The notes under the pieces are model-generated. The model was not told the origin of the DNA and searched no databases. It saw only the letters and a program-made list of their open reading frames with translations. Positions 1 through 12,699 of a stretch of 64,000 nucleotides of DNA are shown one piece after another. The translations under genes and the position numbers were made by a program. The first letter of the stretch is position 1. Each line of letters starts with the position of its first letter. The stretch spans positions 12,276,001 to 12,340,000 of the forward strand of contig OZ316894.1 in the NCBI GenBank assembly GCA_973895155.1, in the 5' to 3' direction. The stretch comes from Marsupella aquatica (lineage: Eukaryota; Marchantiophyta).

Positions 1-396
1 GTTTCACTTTTATAAATCATACTTCGAACAAAAGAGCGCAAACTTGAGACCCGATAATCGAGAGAAAAGAATGGAAAAACTCAACTCGGACCAACAGGAA
101 CCTAGAGACCCAAGAGAAGAGTGTAACATCTGTTTATTTACAGAAAGGGCCAAACAAATAAAAATGATGTCACAGCAAAACAGGTCCCAAACTCAAAATT
201 AGTGTGCAAATATCCCCCAAAGAGCCAAAAAGATGGAGTCCTGAGAAAGGGTTACATATATGGACAAGGCCCCATCAAGTATTTTGCTAGTTGATCGTTG
301 ATTCATGCGTCTAATTTCAGCCGGCCAGCCCCACGTCACCAGCTTGAGTCAGTGACGGATTATGATTGAATGAGCTCAATCCGTGCGTTGCACAAA

Positions 397-660
397 AGAA
401 GTCGTGTCGGCCAAGATGTCGTTGAGAAAAAAACGATGTCGTGTCAGCCAAGAGGTCGTGGAGAGAACCTTGTATTATAGTTTAGTTGTATTTTAGTTTA
501 GGATTAAGAAAGCGTTCTTTAATGCATGAACTATGAAGCGAACATTCCGAGGGCAACCGGAATTTTTCTGTGACGCGCGTGACTATATAAGCCGAAATTG
601 ACAGTGAAGCTGGGAGAGGGGAGGGATTGTAGCCCTCGGTTGTAGCCTTCGTACGTTGGT
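397..660 (+). promoter_or_regulatory. Promoter-like region, possibly an LTR remnant
   Basis: A phrase of about 30 bases beginning gtcgtgtcggccaagatg is repeated imperfectly at 397 and 434. It is followed by a TATA-type box (ctatataag, about 582) and a G-rich transcribed-looking stretch. There is no recognisable coding sequence downstream. It could be a core promoter of a non-coding transcript or part of a gypsy-type solo LTR. I could not find matching LTR ends, so the call is weak. Confidence 0.25.
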
Positions 661-2234
661 CCATTGATATTTCCCTCGCAATTTGTGCAGTGGTCCAGGA
701 TAATAAGGCTGCTTGATTTTTGATGCTGATGGTGATTCATCTTCATGGCAACACAGTTTTCTAATGACTCTAGTTCGAACTGAGTGTTGACATTGTAGCT
801 ACACAAAAGCTGCGCTATTTGCGGAGAGCGTGTCTGTCATTCATTGATCAACTACAGGCATACATTCAAGTCTAATAACTAAGCTGATTCAGCTAACCTG
901 TGTGGATCAAGCTACAGCTTAGCAACTTTACTTCGCAAAGTCGCAGACCCTCTGACTCGATTCTTAAATTTCTTGGGCAGCAACATTGGCGTTATGCAAA
1001 TTTTGACATTCATACTACAGTTATTTTGCCTTTGTGAGTGTCATTGTTTTCTTGGTTGAATGCATGATTTACGAACCAGATCATGAGAAAGAGCAGTAGT
1101 CGTTGTGGATGTCTTCGAACTTAAATGTCATAGTGAGTCGATGAATAAAGTTCCAACCGTGTCTTCTGAGCTTCATAGAACAGGCCCTGCAAACGACCGT
1201 TACAGCACTGACTCCGTCTATTATGGTATAGATCGAGAGCTTACAAGTGTGAGTCACATGCTTCACGAACAGACGAACACCGAAAGCAAAACTCACTGTT
1301 GTCGATATCCAGACTCGACAAATACTAGCTAGGGCTGAATACTTCGTTTCTGTATCTCCGCTAACCAATGAAATTTTCACCAACCAGACAATAATTCCCC
1401 CAATTTGGTAATCAGCCTGTTCTAAAGCTCAATTTACGAAAGCTTGAAATTGTTTCTGCATCAGTCTGGTAAAAACGTTCGAACAATGCTATGCACTAAT
1501 GTTACTAGGAAGTTGAAATGAATGACAAACCCCAATATTATATCTAGAACCGAATTTGTATAGAGAAGGGTCTGCGAAACTGGCTTTCCACGGGTAAGGT
1601 ATTGACACCTCCATTACAAAGGACATCGGGACCACTACGTACAGTACAGTGAGACGGTCAAGGTCTATTTCACGTTCTTCACCTTGGTTATGTCCAACTC
1701 CAAGGGGATCGCTTCCCACCGTCCCCCAATCAGACGGGACCACAATTACTTGGGCTAGTACAACATGATATTCCAAGCTGTACCTATCCCGCGTTCTTTC
1801 TTTCGGTTTTGTCTCCCTCAAAAGAATTGTTTCTTATTTCCTGGGAAGGGGTCTTTGGATAAGGATACCTAAATTTACAATCTTTTAATGAACTGAATGA
1901 TTTGGTCCAATGCATGTGGAGCCATAGACGCACTCGGCACCACAGGATTCCCTCAAATTAAGAGGTGGTAGAATATCTCCTTACCCCGCTCCTTCCCACA
2001 AACACCTTTTAATTAACAAACCCCAGCCTTAACTCCCTGATCCTGGTGGGCGTTTGACCAATTTCTTTATAATCGTTCATACCTCATATTACAAGCTTGC
2101 TATAACGAACCTGATATCGAAAATTATACAGACTGATGTTTGTGGGTAGAAAAATTGATGAGTCTCTTACAATATATGTTTGGTACCTGTTTACCCAAAT
2201 CAATATTGATATATCGATCTGTCGTATTGAAATA

Positions 2235-2316
2235 GGTGCGCTCTCTCGAAAGGACGGATGAACCCGAACAGAAGGTGCGCTCTCTCGAAAGGACGATGAA
2301 CTTGAACAGAAGGTGC
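2235..2316. repeat. Tandem duplication, unit about 39 bp
   Basis: Two adjacent copies of a unit beginning ggtgcgctctctcgaaagg, differing by one indel and two substitutions, followed by the start of a third copy (ggtgca). It has no coding role that I can see. Confidence 0.85.
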
Positions 2317-2604
2317 ATACGGCGATCTATATATGGCTGGAGACTTTAAGGTGGTGCTGATGGGTTGGCTACGAGCTTGCCCGTGTAGATTTTCTGTCTT
2401 GAGAAGTGCACAAGTATGATTTCCTAACCAACGTGGGCTACGAAGTGCAAACCTCGGGTAGGGACTATGGGAAAAAAAACTTTCGAGAGTAATTTATTGT
2501 TGGCACTGGAATTCGTGTCAAATGCAGCAAAATGATAGGTCAGCTTAAAACTTCCCATTTCAATTGCACATCGTCAACTATACTTCATTTGTCAATGGCC
2601 ATCC

Positions 2605-2700
2605 TGGATCAGGGTTAATTTGCAAACTCGCAGTGGCAACAGTACGTGCTTGAGTTCGAGCCCCGCTTTGAGCTTTGCTTGGCTTTGAGCACAAGTTTGA
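2605..2700 (+). repeat. Possible tRNA-derived SINE fragment
   Basis: The string gagttcgagcccc fits a Pol III B box and lies about 30 bases after an A-box-like stretch (cgcagtggcaaca). There is no acceptor-stem pairing and no cloverleaf, so it is not a functional tRNA gene. It may be the head of a decayed SINE. Confidence 0.25.
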
Positions 2701-3638
2701 AGCAGAGCTGTAGTTAATTAGTTTACTTTCTTCTGCTGAGCGATATGATTGGCGATCTTGAGACCCGTTTTGAGCAGATTGCAGTCATCTGGGCACCAGT
2801 GTTCTCAAATTAATACTCACACACGTACAAACACATGATTCACAGACTGCTAAAATAAAGTTAAGTAACCTGAGAATGAATTGATTTCAAGATCGACAAG
2901 TCCATGGTGGATCATGAATGCATCCATTTGTATCAAGCTTAGAGTAACACTGAAGAAAGATGTGCATACAACAGTCAGGCATTGTGGGTCATGAGGTTTT
3001 CTCAAACACTGGCAAACAGCTGAAGTTACGCAACATCGGGCGCAACATTAACCTTGCGCAACAGGCTCCTGATATCAACCCCGACAAACGTGGTCATTCT
3101 TTTGACTTAGCAGACAGCAGGCGTGGAATGCACTTTTTGGCTCTCGGGCTCCACAACGTCAATCTGTCGGGAGGCGACCCTGGAGGAGTACAGTACCGTC
3201 GTGGACTATTACCACGTCATGCAAGGTAAGGTGTCGATTGTCTCGCCGTGGCTTGCCATTCGCCAGCAATTTTGTATCATTGCTTCGCTGATTGGCTTAC
3301 GTTATTCGCGTGGAGTATATAAAGTATGTGTGCAGGGACCTGCCGACCATATAACAAAATCAAGAGACAAACCACAATTAGAGAATAATTGATGACAGGA
3401 CTCTCGAGTTCATTTGTAAATTCTTCAAGGCCTTCCGTACTTCTCTCAGAAGATTGCACACCAGTGAAGTTGGGACGAATCGTACTGGCCAATGATGCTA
3501 TCCGAGTAGAAAGGACAAGCACACATGTACAATACGGTTTTGCTTTGAGTATAACAGTAGACAACAGGAACAGAGAATTATGGCTAACATGCCGCTGAAG
3601 ATATTCTTAATAATGCTATGTCTGTTGCAGCAGTTATT

Positions 3639-3844
3639 GAAATAATTGATTTGCGGCGAACGTCGACTTCCATCTCTTTTGTTTTTTTGTTGGCTACAGG
3701 TAGATGTGGCAAATTGGAGCAGTTTCTGGAGTACTTAAAGGGATTGAAATAATTGACTTGCCTCGAACGTCGACTTCCATGAGCTGTCTGTTTTAATTAG
3801 CGAGATGTGGAAAATTGGAACAGCCTCTGGAGTAACCAAAGGGC
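3639..3844. repeat. Tandem duplication, period 107 bp
   Basis: Two consecutive diverged copies start with gaaataattgat at 3639 and 3746. Both contain the phrase cgaacgtcgacttccat and later a wagatgtggmaaattgga-like block. A TATA-like sequence (gtatataaag, about 3315) lies upstream but no gene follows. Confidence 0.85.
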
Positions 3845-6800
3845 CCTAACTTTTGGGGACTGTTCCACTCTCTCTCTGTCTCTCTCTCACACGTTTCTCT
3901 GAATCCAATTTGAAAAACGGTCTTTGTAGCTGGACAATACCTCGGGCAGCAAACTAATAAGAATCTGTGACGGAGGAACTCTGCCTTCGAAATCATGACG
4001 CTATGCATGCTATGCATCCCATGAAACCCAAGATTTGTCTGGGAATTTGAACGCGCTGTACAGTCATGCATTCAGAACATATAAATCAGCAATGTAGATT
4101 GATAGCGCGAGGGCCCCGTGGATGACTGTGCATCAACCTTCCTTGTACAGCACACGTGCTCGAAGCATGGCCTGACCCACTTTCGCACAGACACGGATAA
4201 ACAAGGGCCTTGCGAAAAAGCTCCACCCTAACAGTTCAGTTCATGAGAATCGAATCGCTCCACTTGTTACCTTTTTTACGGCGGTTTAACTGGAGGAACC
4301 TACATTCAATAAGAATATGCGCATTCTTCTATCATTCGTTCTCGCATTCTTTACACATCTTCCTTGTCATCTAAAACGTATCACCTCTGAAAAGGATACC
4401 CAGACGGAAATTCTCAATAAGATCAGAGAATCGAATTCCGTTTTGCGCTACTGCCTCTCTGCCCTTTGACGCCGAACATCCCGAGTTCCGTTCACATTTC
4501 AACTTCCTCTCGGGAGCCTTATTCAACTGCGCTAACGGTGCTGAAGATTGGGGCATCGCGTTTCCGTTCTGCTAGCTTCGCCAGCAGCTTCCACTTTCCA
4601 TGGACCTTGGTAGAATATTAGGTTTACTGTACGTACAGGGTCCATCTGTCGCCAAAACGGATGGATGGTAAATAGAAACGTCAACGATTCACCTTTTTCA
4701 ACTTTCCCCCGAATCGATGCCCCCCTCACATAGTTACCGGAGTCCCTTGGCAAATAATACCCCTCACTAAGCGCGAAGAGGGTAATAACTGTGTGCGTTC
4801 CTTGGGTGACACGATAATTTTCTCTTACACGTACAGCTGTCCTAAAAGCAACTAGGGCATTGACCGTGGACGGTTTTCCTTAGTCAATTCTGGGAGAAAA
4901 GGTCAAGATCTTCCAAGAAAGTGAACCCTCCACCTCGCTTAATTCGTTACCCCTGGATCCCGAGAAAAGTAATTAGTTTATTTGAAAGAAGAAACCTCGT
5001 TCCCAAGTCCCAAGATACGTGACGGAACGAGCTTTAGTCCCGCCTAGCTCACTCAGATTCTCGTGAAGGAGACCAGGAACTTTCCCTGATCTAGTCAATG
5101 TATACTCCATACAATTGGCCAGACTGGAATCTCAGTCAGATTGTGCGAAGTTGGTCCTAAACCATCGTTCATTTCAAAGTAGGAATTATAGGGTGGTAGT
5201 TCGAGCTGTTCAAGTGAACGCAACCCCGCAACCACCATCTCATGAAACACATGTGGAGGATATTATTTGTCCTCCTTATTCCAGGCCAAATATGCATGCA
5301 TCAGTGTTCCGGTTACACCTGTCCTATATTATGAATGTGTGGGACCATTACTTTGGATTGCTCCTCGCTTTGAGCCATAGTGTGAAGGAAGAGCGTTCGA
5401 AGACTCCGATTGACTGTAGCCATGGTCAGCCTATAATTCTCTAGCCTGATCAGTCTGTGTAGAAGTAGTGCCAAATTCTCTCTACGCATTCTACTGACTA
5501 GATTTGAATGAATTCCGAATATCTGAATACATCTGAAAGAACGAAACCAATGGCGCAAGACTAGCTCACAGTACGTTGTTTAACATTTCTTCAGGTGCCA
5601 GTAGACTGAACCATCTTTTACGTCTGATTAGTTTTGTTTGGTGATTTATATATATTTAAAGGCGTTTAGTACAGTAAGCTGCTGATAACACGGAATGTAA
5701 TCCACACAGCTTCAGCTGTAGCGTGTCTTTCTATTTCACGGTCGAGTTTTAAAAAACAGAAACAAAGAGAATTAATATAGCTCAACGAAGTAGATGGATA
5801 ACATTCGTTACATTTGTAGGAGCCATAACTTTGACGTTTGGGGGTCTCAATCCAAAGGGTATCCCATATCATGCGTGAAGTTTTGGGGGAATAAACACCC
5901 TAAAAGTTGTTGAGTTAATAAAGTTTTTTTTAAGAATTTTTTTATCCTTAATTTAATGGAATATTCTAAGAATATTCCCAAATTTAATTTTAAAAAACCC
6001 TATGATTTTTAGAATTCTCAAAATTGGATTAAAATAACCCTAATGTTCTTCAACAAAAATTTAAAAGTATTTCACTAAACTCAATTAAAAAACACTATAT
6101 TTATTCGCGTGTGATGGGTAGGAAGAAAAGAAATGAGGACCCCGGGCTTTGACGAAAGTCCCTGTTAGCTTTCAATTGGTCTTGAGTCCTTTCTCTCTAA
6201 TTGCTACTGACGAAGAAATCGATATCAGTACTCAGAAATTCATTGCCATAGTGTTTGAAAAGTAGTGGTTGAGAGTCTTTTCCATTCACTTAGTGGAATT
6301 ACTTCTTCATTACGGACCCCACTAGAGGTTCCTTCCAAAATTCCTGGCACCACAGAGTGCCACGTCAGCAACAACCGCAACAAACAAGAATGGTCATGTT
6401 TGCGCAATGAATAAACTCCTCTCCATCTTGTTTACGTCGCTTTTCGTGTAATTTTATGGACGCCATGCCGTCAAAACATAATGTAAAAGTAATTAAAAGT
6501 TCATCCAAATCTATTGATACAAAGGGCGAGATTAAAAACATTCACCCATATTCTCTTTACTTAAATTTATAAATGTTTTTTTATAAAAGTAAATAGTGTT
6601 CAACGTAAACAGTAACCGTATTCCTGTGTAACTGCCGAAATAAAACCGTCAGAACAAAAGAAGCACATCAACATTTCGAAAGGGAGGAAGGCTTTTGATG
6701 AAAGTAATGAAAAGAGGAAAGCTCGAAAGGAGTTTCGCCTCTTGAAGTGCAAAGTAAAGAGGAATGTTGGAGAAACAAAATCAAAAAAGATCAGAAGCCG

Positions 6801-7424
6801 AATGAAGAAAGGAAAAATGAGAACTGATCGAGGACAGAAAAGAGGCGCAGCACATCTTAATCAGAAACAAATAGATCGAGCAGAAAGAAGGAGAAGCAAA
6901 GAGAATCGATAAGGACATTGACAAGATCGATAAGGACTGATCGACCTCAACTACTCTAGCAGATCACTGAAGCTCAACGTAGTAGTCCACTAATCGAATA
7001 AAAACAGGTGGGGGTCCACGAACTAATTTGATTAATAGAAGCTTTGATGGACACAAAAGTTTGACATTGCAACTTGGATTTACATTGTTATTTGAATAGA
7101 CAAGACCTTTGGTGATACGGTATGAAAGTGTAAGTGAATTATACACAAGAACCAAGGAACTCTGGAACTACTTCAGAAGAGAGGCTGCAGCTACATGGAC
7201 AAAATAATATTGGAAGAATTAAACCACTCAAACCTTCAATTACTTGTCAAGTTCGTGTTTACATGTCATCTAACTGCAGAACAGAGATGCACTTGTGCTA
7301 TGCAAGTAAACTTGAACATTTAATTCTGTGTCGATGGTTATTTTGCATGTCCATGCAGGCATCACGTCAAAATGTTGTGCCCATCCTAGCTTTGACTTTT
7401 GCAAGTGCATGCATGGAATCATCA

Positions 7425-7449
7425 ATATATATATATATATATATATATA
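7425..7449. repeat. (AT)n microsatellite
   Basis: Uninterrupted AT dinucleotide run of about 12 units. Confidence 0.95.
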
Positions 7450-7454
7450 GAATG

Positions 7455-7565
7455 GAGAATCTTAGCATAGCTCGTTGGCTACTCAGTGGCCGGGGAGTCT
7501 GCCTTTCTGCCAGCCGCCATCCTTGTGTTTAAAGATTTCAAACTCCACGATTCAAACTCCGCTTT
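7455..7565 (+). repeat. Possible tRNA-derived SINE fragment
   Basis: A-box-like ttagcatagctcgttggc is followed about 75 bases later by a B-box-like gattcaaactcc. The spacing is longer than in a tRNA and no cloverleaf can be drawn. This suggests a Pol III-type retroposon head rather than a tRNA gene. Confidence 0.3.
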
Positions 7566-9681
7566 TAAGTAAAGGTGGAGGGTAAATCACGTGTACGCTT
7601 TGTGGGGACCTCCATATTGTAAGGGTTTCCCTAATGTGTTCAACAAGTGTCAATGACGAATTGGGTGTGAGATATTATTCCTCCTGTCCCCAAAAAAGGA
7701 GAGAAACCTAAACTGGACGACCTCGAGCTGTATCGAAAGATTGTCTCTTCCACACTAGGAAATAAACTATATTGAAAAATGAAGATCTCCAAATAGAGCC
7801 ACTCTTTAAAAAAATGGGTTCCCTGGTGTGCTCATGCTTATTACATAGTAACGTGATTCTAAATGAAACCTTACTTGCACTCAATATAGATATGGCAGAA
7901 AGTCTGTCATTTTTTATGAACTAGCCCAATGCCCATTTGTTGCACTATTGTAGTTATGGCCATGCCGTTGTCATGAAAATGATTTCCATACCAATGCGTT
8001 GCACAGAAAATGTTGAGTGAGGCAAATAATAAAGGTGACACAAGTAAATTGTTAATCTTATATGTCATTTGAGGGAAGACAAGGAAGTCATCTGAGGCAT
8101 GGATATGTAATCAAGGCAAGGAAGTCTTAGAGGAAAGGAAGTGTTGTGGGGGCAAGAAAGTGTCTTCGAGGGTGTTTTGGATGTCAGGATTGATGCCAAG
8201 ATGTTGTCAAATGAAACCTACCGTAGTCAGCGGTGTTGGACATCAAGCCATGGTACTGGATGGTGGTGACCATTTGTTGGGAGGGCGAGCAAAGGAGGGA
8301 TTCAAGGGCGGGGCATGTGCAAAGGGAGGCGACAGCAATGGAGTAGGCATTTTTTCTATGTCTGCCTCCCCTTCCTGCATGGGCACTGAGCAAATCATTG
8401 GCCTGTTTCTAATGCCCTGCAAACAGACGGGGATACCAAGCAAGGATAGGCATAGAGTCCAGGCACACACCCGGCCAGAAAGCGGGCCCGTCAGGGAAGG
8501 ATGGGCGCTTCAGTGGACATCGTGAAGAGTACTGTATGCCAGGAGTGTGTATTGGCCTTTACTCATTCAAGGAGGTGTTTGTAGGCTCTTTTCGCTCTTT
8601 TGCATTTTTATCATTGATGTTTGTTTGGCCCTTTTCTCTATAAATAAACTTGAGTGTTCCTTGAAAAACTACAAAAGCACGACTATGAGTAAGAATAGCC
8701 AACAAATCTAGACATGAATACACCCCAATTGGTTTTGACCACCGAGGGCATGTTGGTTCATTAATCCCCCCTCCAATGCTGGATATGTCCTGGTTAGATA
8801 AAAGCTAGTGTTCGGTTTCCCTCTCCCTTTTTTCAAAGGAAAGAAAGTGGACACAGGTATGAAGAGAACTCAAGAATTGCCAAGTCTGGTGTCCTTTTTT
8901 CCACGACAGTGTCTTTCTTTTCACTTTCGTTTTTGCACCACCCTGTTGGTCAAGTAAGTTTTCCGTAAACAGCCCAGTTTGGATCTTGATATTCCTTAAA
9001 TCCCATTTGTTGCGCTGGATTTATCTCACTGATGAATATTGCGAAGCTGAAGACTCTACCACTCAAATTATTGATATCTATTCTGAGAAATAGAAGGTCC
9101 TGCCTCTTAAAGCACTGATATGTTTTCTTGTAGAAGATGTGACAGTAATTGTAATTTGGTTTAAGTGCCCAGTCAAGGAGGTGAGTACAGAAGCCCATCT
9201 CAACACTCAGGATCCAACGCATTCTCTCTTCTCTGCCCAAATTTGTTGTTAAAATCCCCGTTCGAAGCACGGAATAGTCGTCTCATGTTTGAACCAAAGA
9301 GGTAGCATTCCAGTCAAGTACTCACCACAACTGATCGCGTGAAAGTGGAGAAATTGTAGCCCGTCCATTGCAAAGGGATTCCTGACTGCAGATTTAGAAC
9401 TAACCACTCTGAACCAACACCAAAACTAAAAAGAACCACAAGCACGATGGAACAAAACGACAGTTGCATTCCAGAAAAGCAAACAGAAATTTCAGGTATG
9501 ATCGTTGAGAGCAAGGACGGAGCCGCGCTCCGACTCTTCCACTTTGCCAAGTATTCTTCAGATTGAACGTTGGCATATTTACAATCAAAGGGGAAGCCAT
9601 GTGGTCCCTTCCCAACTTTAGAAGCCTCTGGCGTGTCTAGACCCTCAAAGAAGTGTTCTCTGAATTCATCACGGGCTCCAG

Positions 9682-12497
9682 CTAAAAGAAGGATCGAGAT
9701 ACAGGACCCTTGGAAATGCCCAAACGCACTTCCATGGCATGATGCATATCTGCTGGAACAAAGGCTTCAGACTCCTTTGGATCTGCTCAGGCCATCACAA
9801 ATCCATATAATCACATTAGCGCAACTCTACACCAACCAGCTCAAGAACTATTCAAATGAGAAGACACCAACGCTACAGAACATCTGCAGTACAAGTAAAG
9901 AATCACAGGCACACAGATTGCTTCACAACCAGCCCACGGAAGCCTCTAAAGCAATGCTTCAAATCCGAGGTGTTGTCATCTAAAGTATTTAATATACCTA
10001 GTTGAGATATAGATCTGCCTGCCCTGAACACAGGGCCATATCCCCTGACAGTATAATTGCCCAGTAAAAGAGGAATGAACTTCAAGAGACCTAACAAGAC
10101 AACATGACTGAAAACGTCTCCACGATATACCACGTAACTGTGTTGGAGTGATGATACAATATTCTCAGGCATTCCATGAAATGCCGAAAGTACTAAGAGG
10201 GGAAGTCTCCAAAGAGACTCCCTTTGAGAAACAAAGGCTTAAAGAGGACGCAATGCTTCAATAACACTCGCAGGCTAGAAACCAAATCGTTTGGCACAAT
10301 GAGATTGGCTCAGAATCTCGGGCATCTAAGCCGTATTACCGATACAGAATCAGTCCATCTAATGAAACTAAGCAAATGGTCGTTGAGCTCAACTATATTT
10401 CAAAATTTCCGCTCTTGATCATTTTGAACACAAAATAAAGAAATCTTAACAATCTCCTATTCAGACGGGTCCAACAACGAGAAAGTCATGCTCTTACAAG
10501 AGGAGATATGATCTGCATCTATACAGTCTCAATTATGCCGGTATTATTCGTCAAATGAAATCTTTGGACTCCTCTCTCATTCACATCTCTGGTTACAGTG
10601 ATGGAAGGTTAAGGACATTCATCGTTGAGAAGTATATTATCTAGTGTGCCATCAAGCCTTGCCCATTCGCAATCAGTAGCGAACCCAGTAACACGCAACA
10701 CTTCAGTTGCACTCACAGTCTAGTATGCCCCCGGATGGCAAGAGAGAGGTGATAAGGAGAAAATTATAATCCAGAACATAACAGAGTAAGCCCAAGTTCC
10801 ATGGAAAATATGTCCTGAGTTAGAAGCAGAGTCCAGGATAACATACCACCAAATGAGTCCTCAAAGCCAATTTCATCAAGGGCGCCAGTCAAGGATTCGA
10901 GGCCAAGCATACACGACGGTAACAGACCTGGAGGCCGCTGAAACCTGCATAGTTTTCACAATTCATTATTGAAGCAAAGAAGTAACTCTAACCCACAGCG
11001 TAAGCAAACAGATTCTAGACACGTTTTAGAAAAATAAGAACAACTACACAAGACGCAGAATGGTCACGCTTTATGTCCTCCTTTCCAATGTGATAGAATT
11101 CAAAACGTAACTCTATGGTAGAGACACGACCCATCTTCGGAATTTCATTAAAAAAAGCCGCTGAGCAAGGTGGTTTCAGTATTCAATGAGCAGAATGATG
11201 ACCAGCTTCAGAATTCATTCAAGAACAAAGGAGAGAAGAAAGTGCTATAAACAAGGATGACTTCGAGATGAAAGATGGAAAGCAATTTGGCGCCTCCTGC
11301 ACGAAAATGGATTAAGTAGATCCGTTAAGGATGATTCCTTAAAAAAAAAAAAAGTATATAATGAGGATAAGGTGGCCTACTTCGAAAGTATCTGTTGCTC
11401 CATTTGTAATTGCATCGGTAAAGCAGTTCCATAGGCATTCTCCATCAGGTATCGTTTCGTTTGGGCCTGATACTTACGGTTCTTCACAGGACCAAGAAAC
11501 ACAGCACGCAGTTTCTTATCAGGCTTAAGAAAACTGAGAGGACAAGTTTGCTGGAATTGGGTAAATCCCCATGTCAAGATCATTGCCATCAATAATAGGT
11601 TCCTCAAGTCTCCGCGGATCATTATAACGGAGAGCAAGAAACCGATTCTAAGAGAGAAAAATAGGATAATCACTGAGCACAGCTGGGGCACAAAGAAACA
11701 CAATAAAAGGGGATACGCACTGTCTCTTGAATAATCTGAGCAGGATGCACGGGCAAGGCATCTAATTTCAGCGTTGGAAGCCCGAACCGCAGAGTATCGT
11801 GCGCACCCATGACGTCATGAGGTAAGTGTGGTCCACGCTCCTGCAATATCAGAAGGGAACCCTAAATTCAAAAAAATTCAACTCTCGGGCCTATTCTCGT
11901 GCTTAGTCATCCTTCTCATCCTGTCTCGCACAATCTTGCACCTCACAAACTGGCCACAGAGAGCCTCTATTCGTTTACACGCCACAAGACCTCTCATAGA
12001 TAGTTTTAGTGGTATTCCCCAACACAAACTTTGTTACAAACGACTGTAGGTCTCCTAGGTAGGTTCTGTACTTATGATTCTTTGGTGCCTAATTATATGG
12101 TCGACCGTGCCTTTTCCATTGTAAACTTCCCTTCCATGACCTAATTTCGATAGCCTACCTCCAGTCCCAAACAGAGCACATTCCGTGGGACCCTTTGTCC
12201 AATTAAACCCTCACAAAACGTCAGAGACGGCACATCATATTGCTATCTCTCCAATAGGAATCGATCTCCAGCACAGCAAGACTCGCAATGGCACCACAGA
12301 AACCAAGAGAAAGTTCCGTAAGCAACATGTATCATTTGGACACTGGAGCAAATACACGCAGCCCGAGCCCTCCACCATTCTTTCTCAGCCCTAATTTCTC
12401 AGCAGGAAACACTATCAAAACCCGTGCGGAATGCTCAGGCACTGCTTTGACATTCAATTCCATGAAAAACTCGTCACGAGTGAAAATACTATACCAT
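9682..12497 (-). CDS. UMP1: Proteasome maturation factor UMP1 (20S assembly chaperone)
   Basis: UMP1 binds half-proteasomes, helps the 20S core dimerise and becomes the first substrate of the finished particle. I rebuilt it on the minus strand from exons 12495-12497, 11721-11840, 11381-11481, 10847-10944 and 9682-9782, all joined by GT-AG sites with phases 0, 0, 2 and 1. The product is 140 aa, essentially the usual plant length. Recognisable family blocks are HDTLRFGLP (about 15-23), YLMENAYGTALPMQ followed by QILSKFQRPPG in the middle, MLGLESLTGALDEIGFED, and the conserved end ADMHHAMEVRLGISKGP. The first exon appears to contain only the ATG, spliced to GAG so that the protein starts ME as in other plant homologues. 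If that is wrong, an internal ATG at 11810 is the fallback start and gives a protein 11 residues shorter. The 5' leader is rich in GCT/CTG triplets. Introns are 340-1,070 bp. Confidence 0.9.
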
Positions 12498-12699
12498 CTT
12501 TACTGCTGCCGCTGCTCCTGCTGCTCCTGCTGCTCCACAAGTCACCGAGAAGCTTAGCGTTCGTGTTGGGCTCCTCGAGCAGGCGAAGTGAAGAACGTCC
12601 CCGACCGATGTGAAGCGAAGAGTATCCGAGCGACAGATAGAAACTCGGAGCTCGAGGGGGAAGAGAGTCCTTGGCCTTCAACTATGCCCAAAACGTCGG

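Larger units (their letters stand above)
1..9681. other. Gene-poor intergenic region
   Basis: I recognise no protein-coding gene here. The open frames are short, begin mostly at non-ATG codons and resemble no family I know. The region holds a promoter-like stretch near 430-660, small tandem repeats (listed separately), an AT microsatellite and two tRNA-promoter-like sequences that may be SINE remnants. Around 5,880-6,110 the DNA is very AT-rich. Around 6,640-6,950 the plus strand is strongly purine-rich, with no continuous frame. Confidence 0.6.

Noticed and set aside
3300-3400. TATA-like gtatataaag with short frames downstream, considered as a gene promoter
   Set aside because: No exon with coding character or a known family follows within several kb.
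8160-8525. 121-codon plus-strand frame beginning at a non-ATG codon
   Set aside because: Overlaps other frames on the opposite strand, has no recognisable motifs, and follows a degenerate repeat area; most likely chance.
9400-9681. Readable frame continuing after the UMP1 stop (EHFFEGLDTPEASKVGKGPH)
   Set aside because: It is out of frame with UMP1 beyond the conserved C-terminus and matches no family; treated as 3' untranslated sequence.
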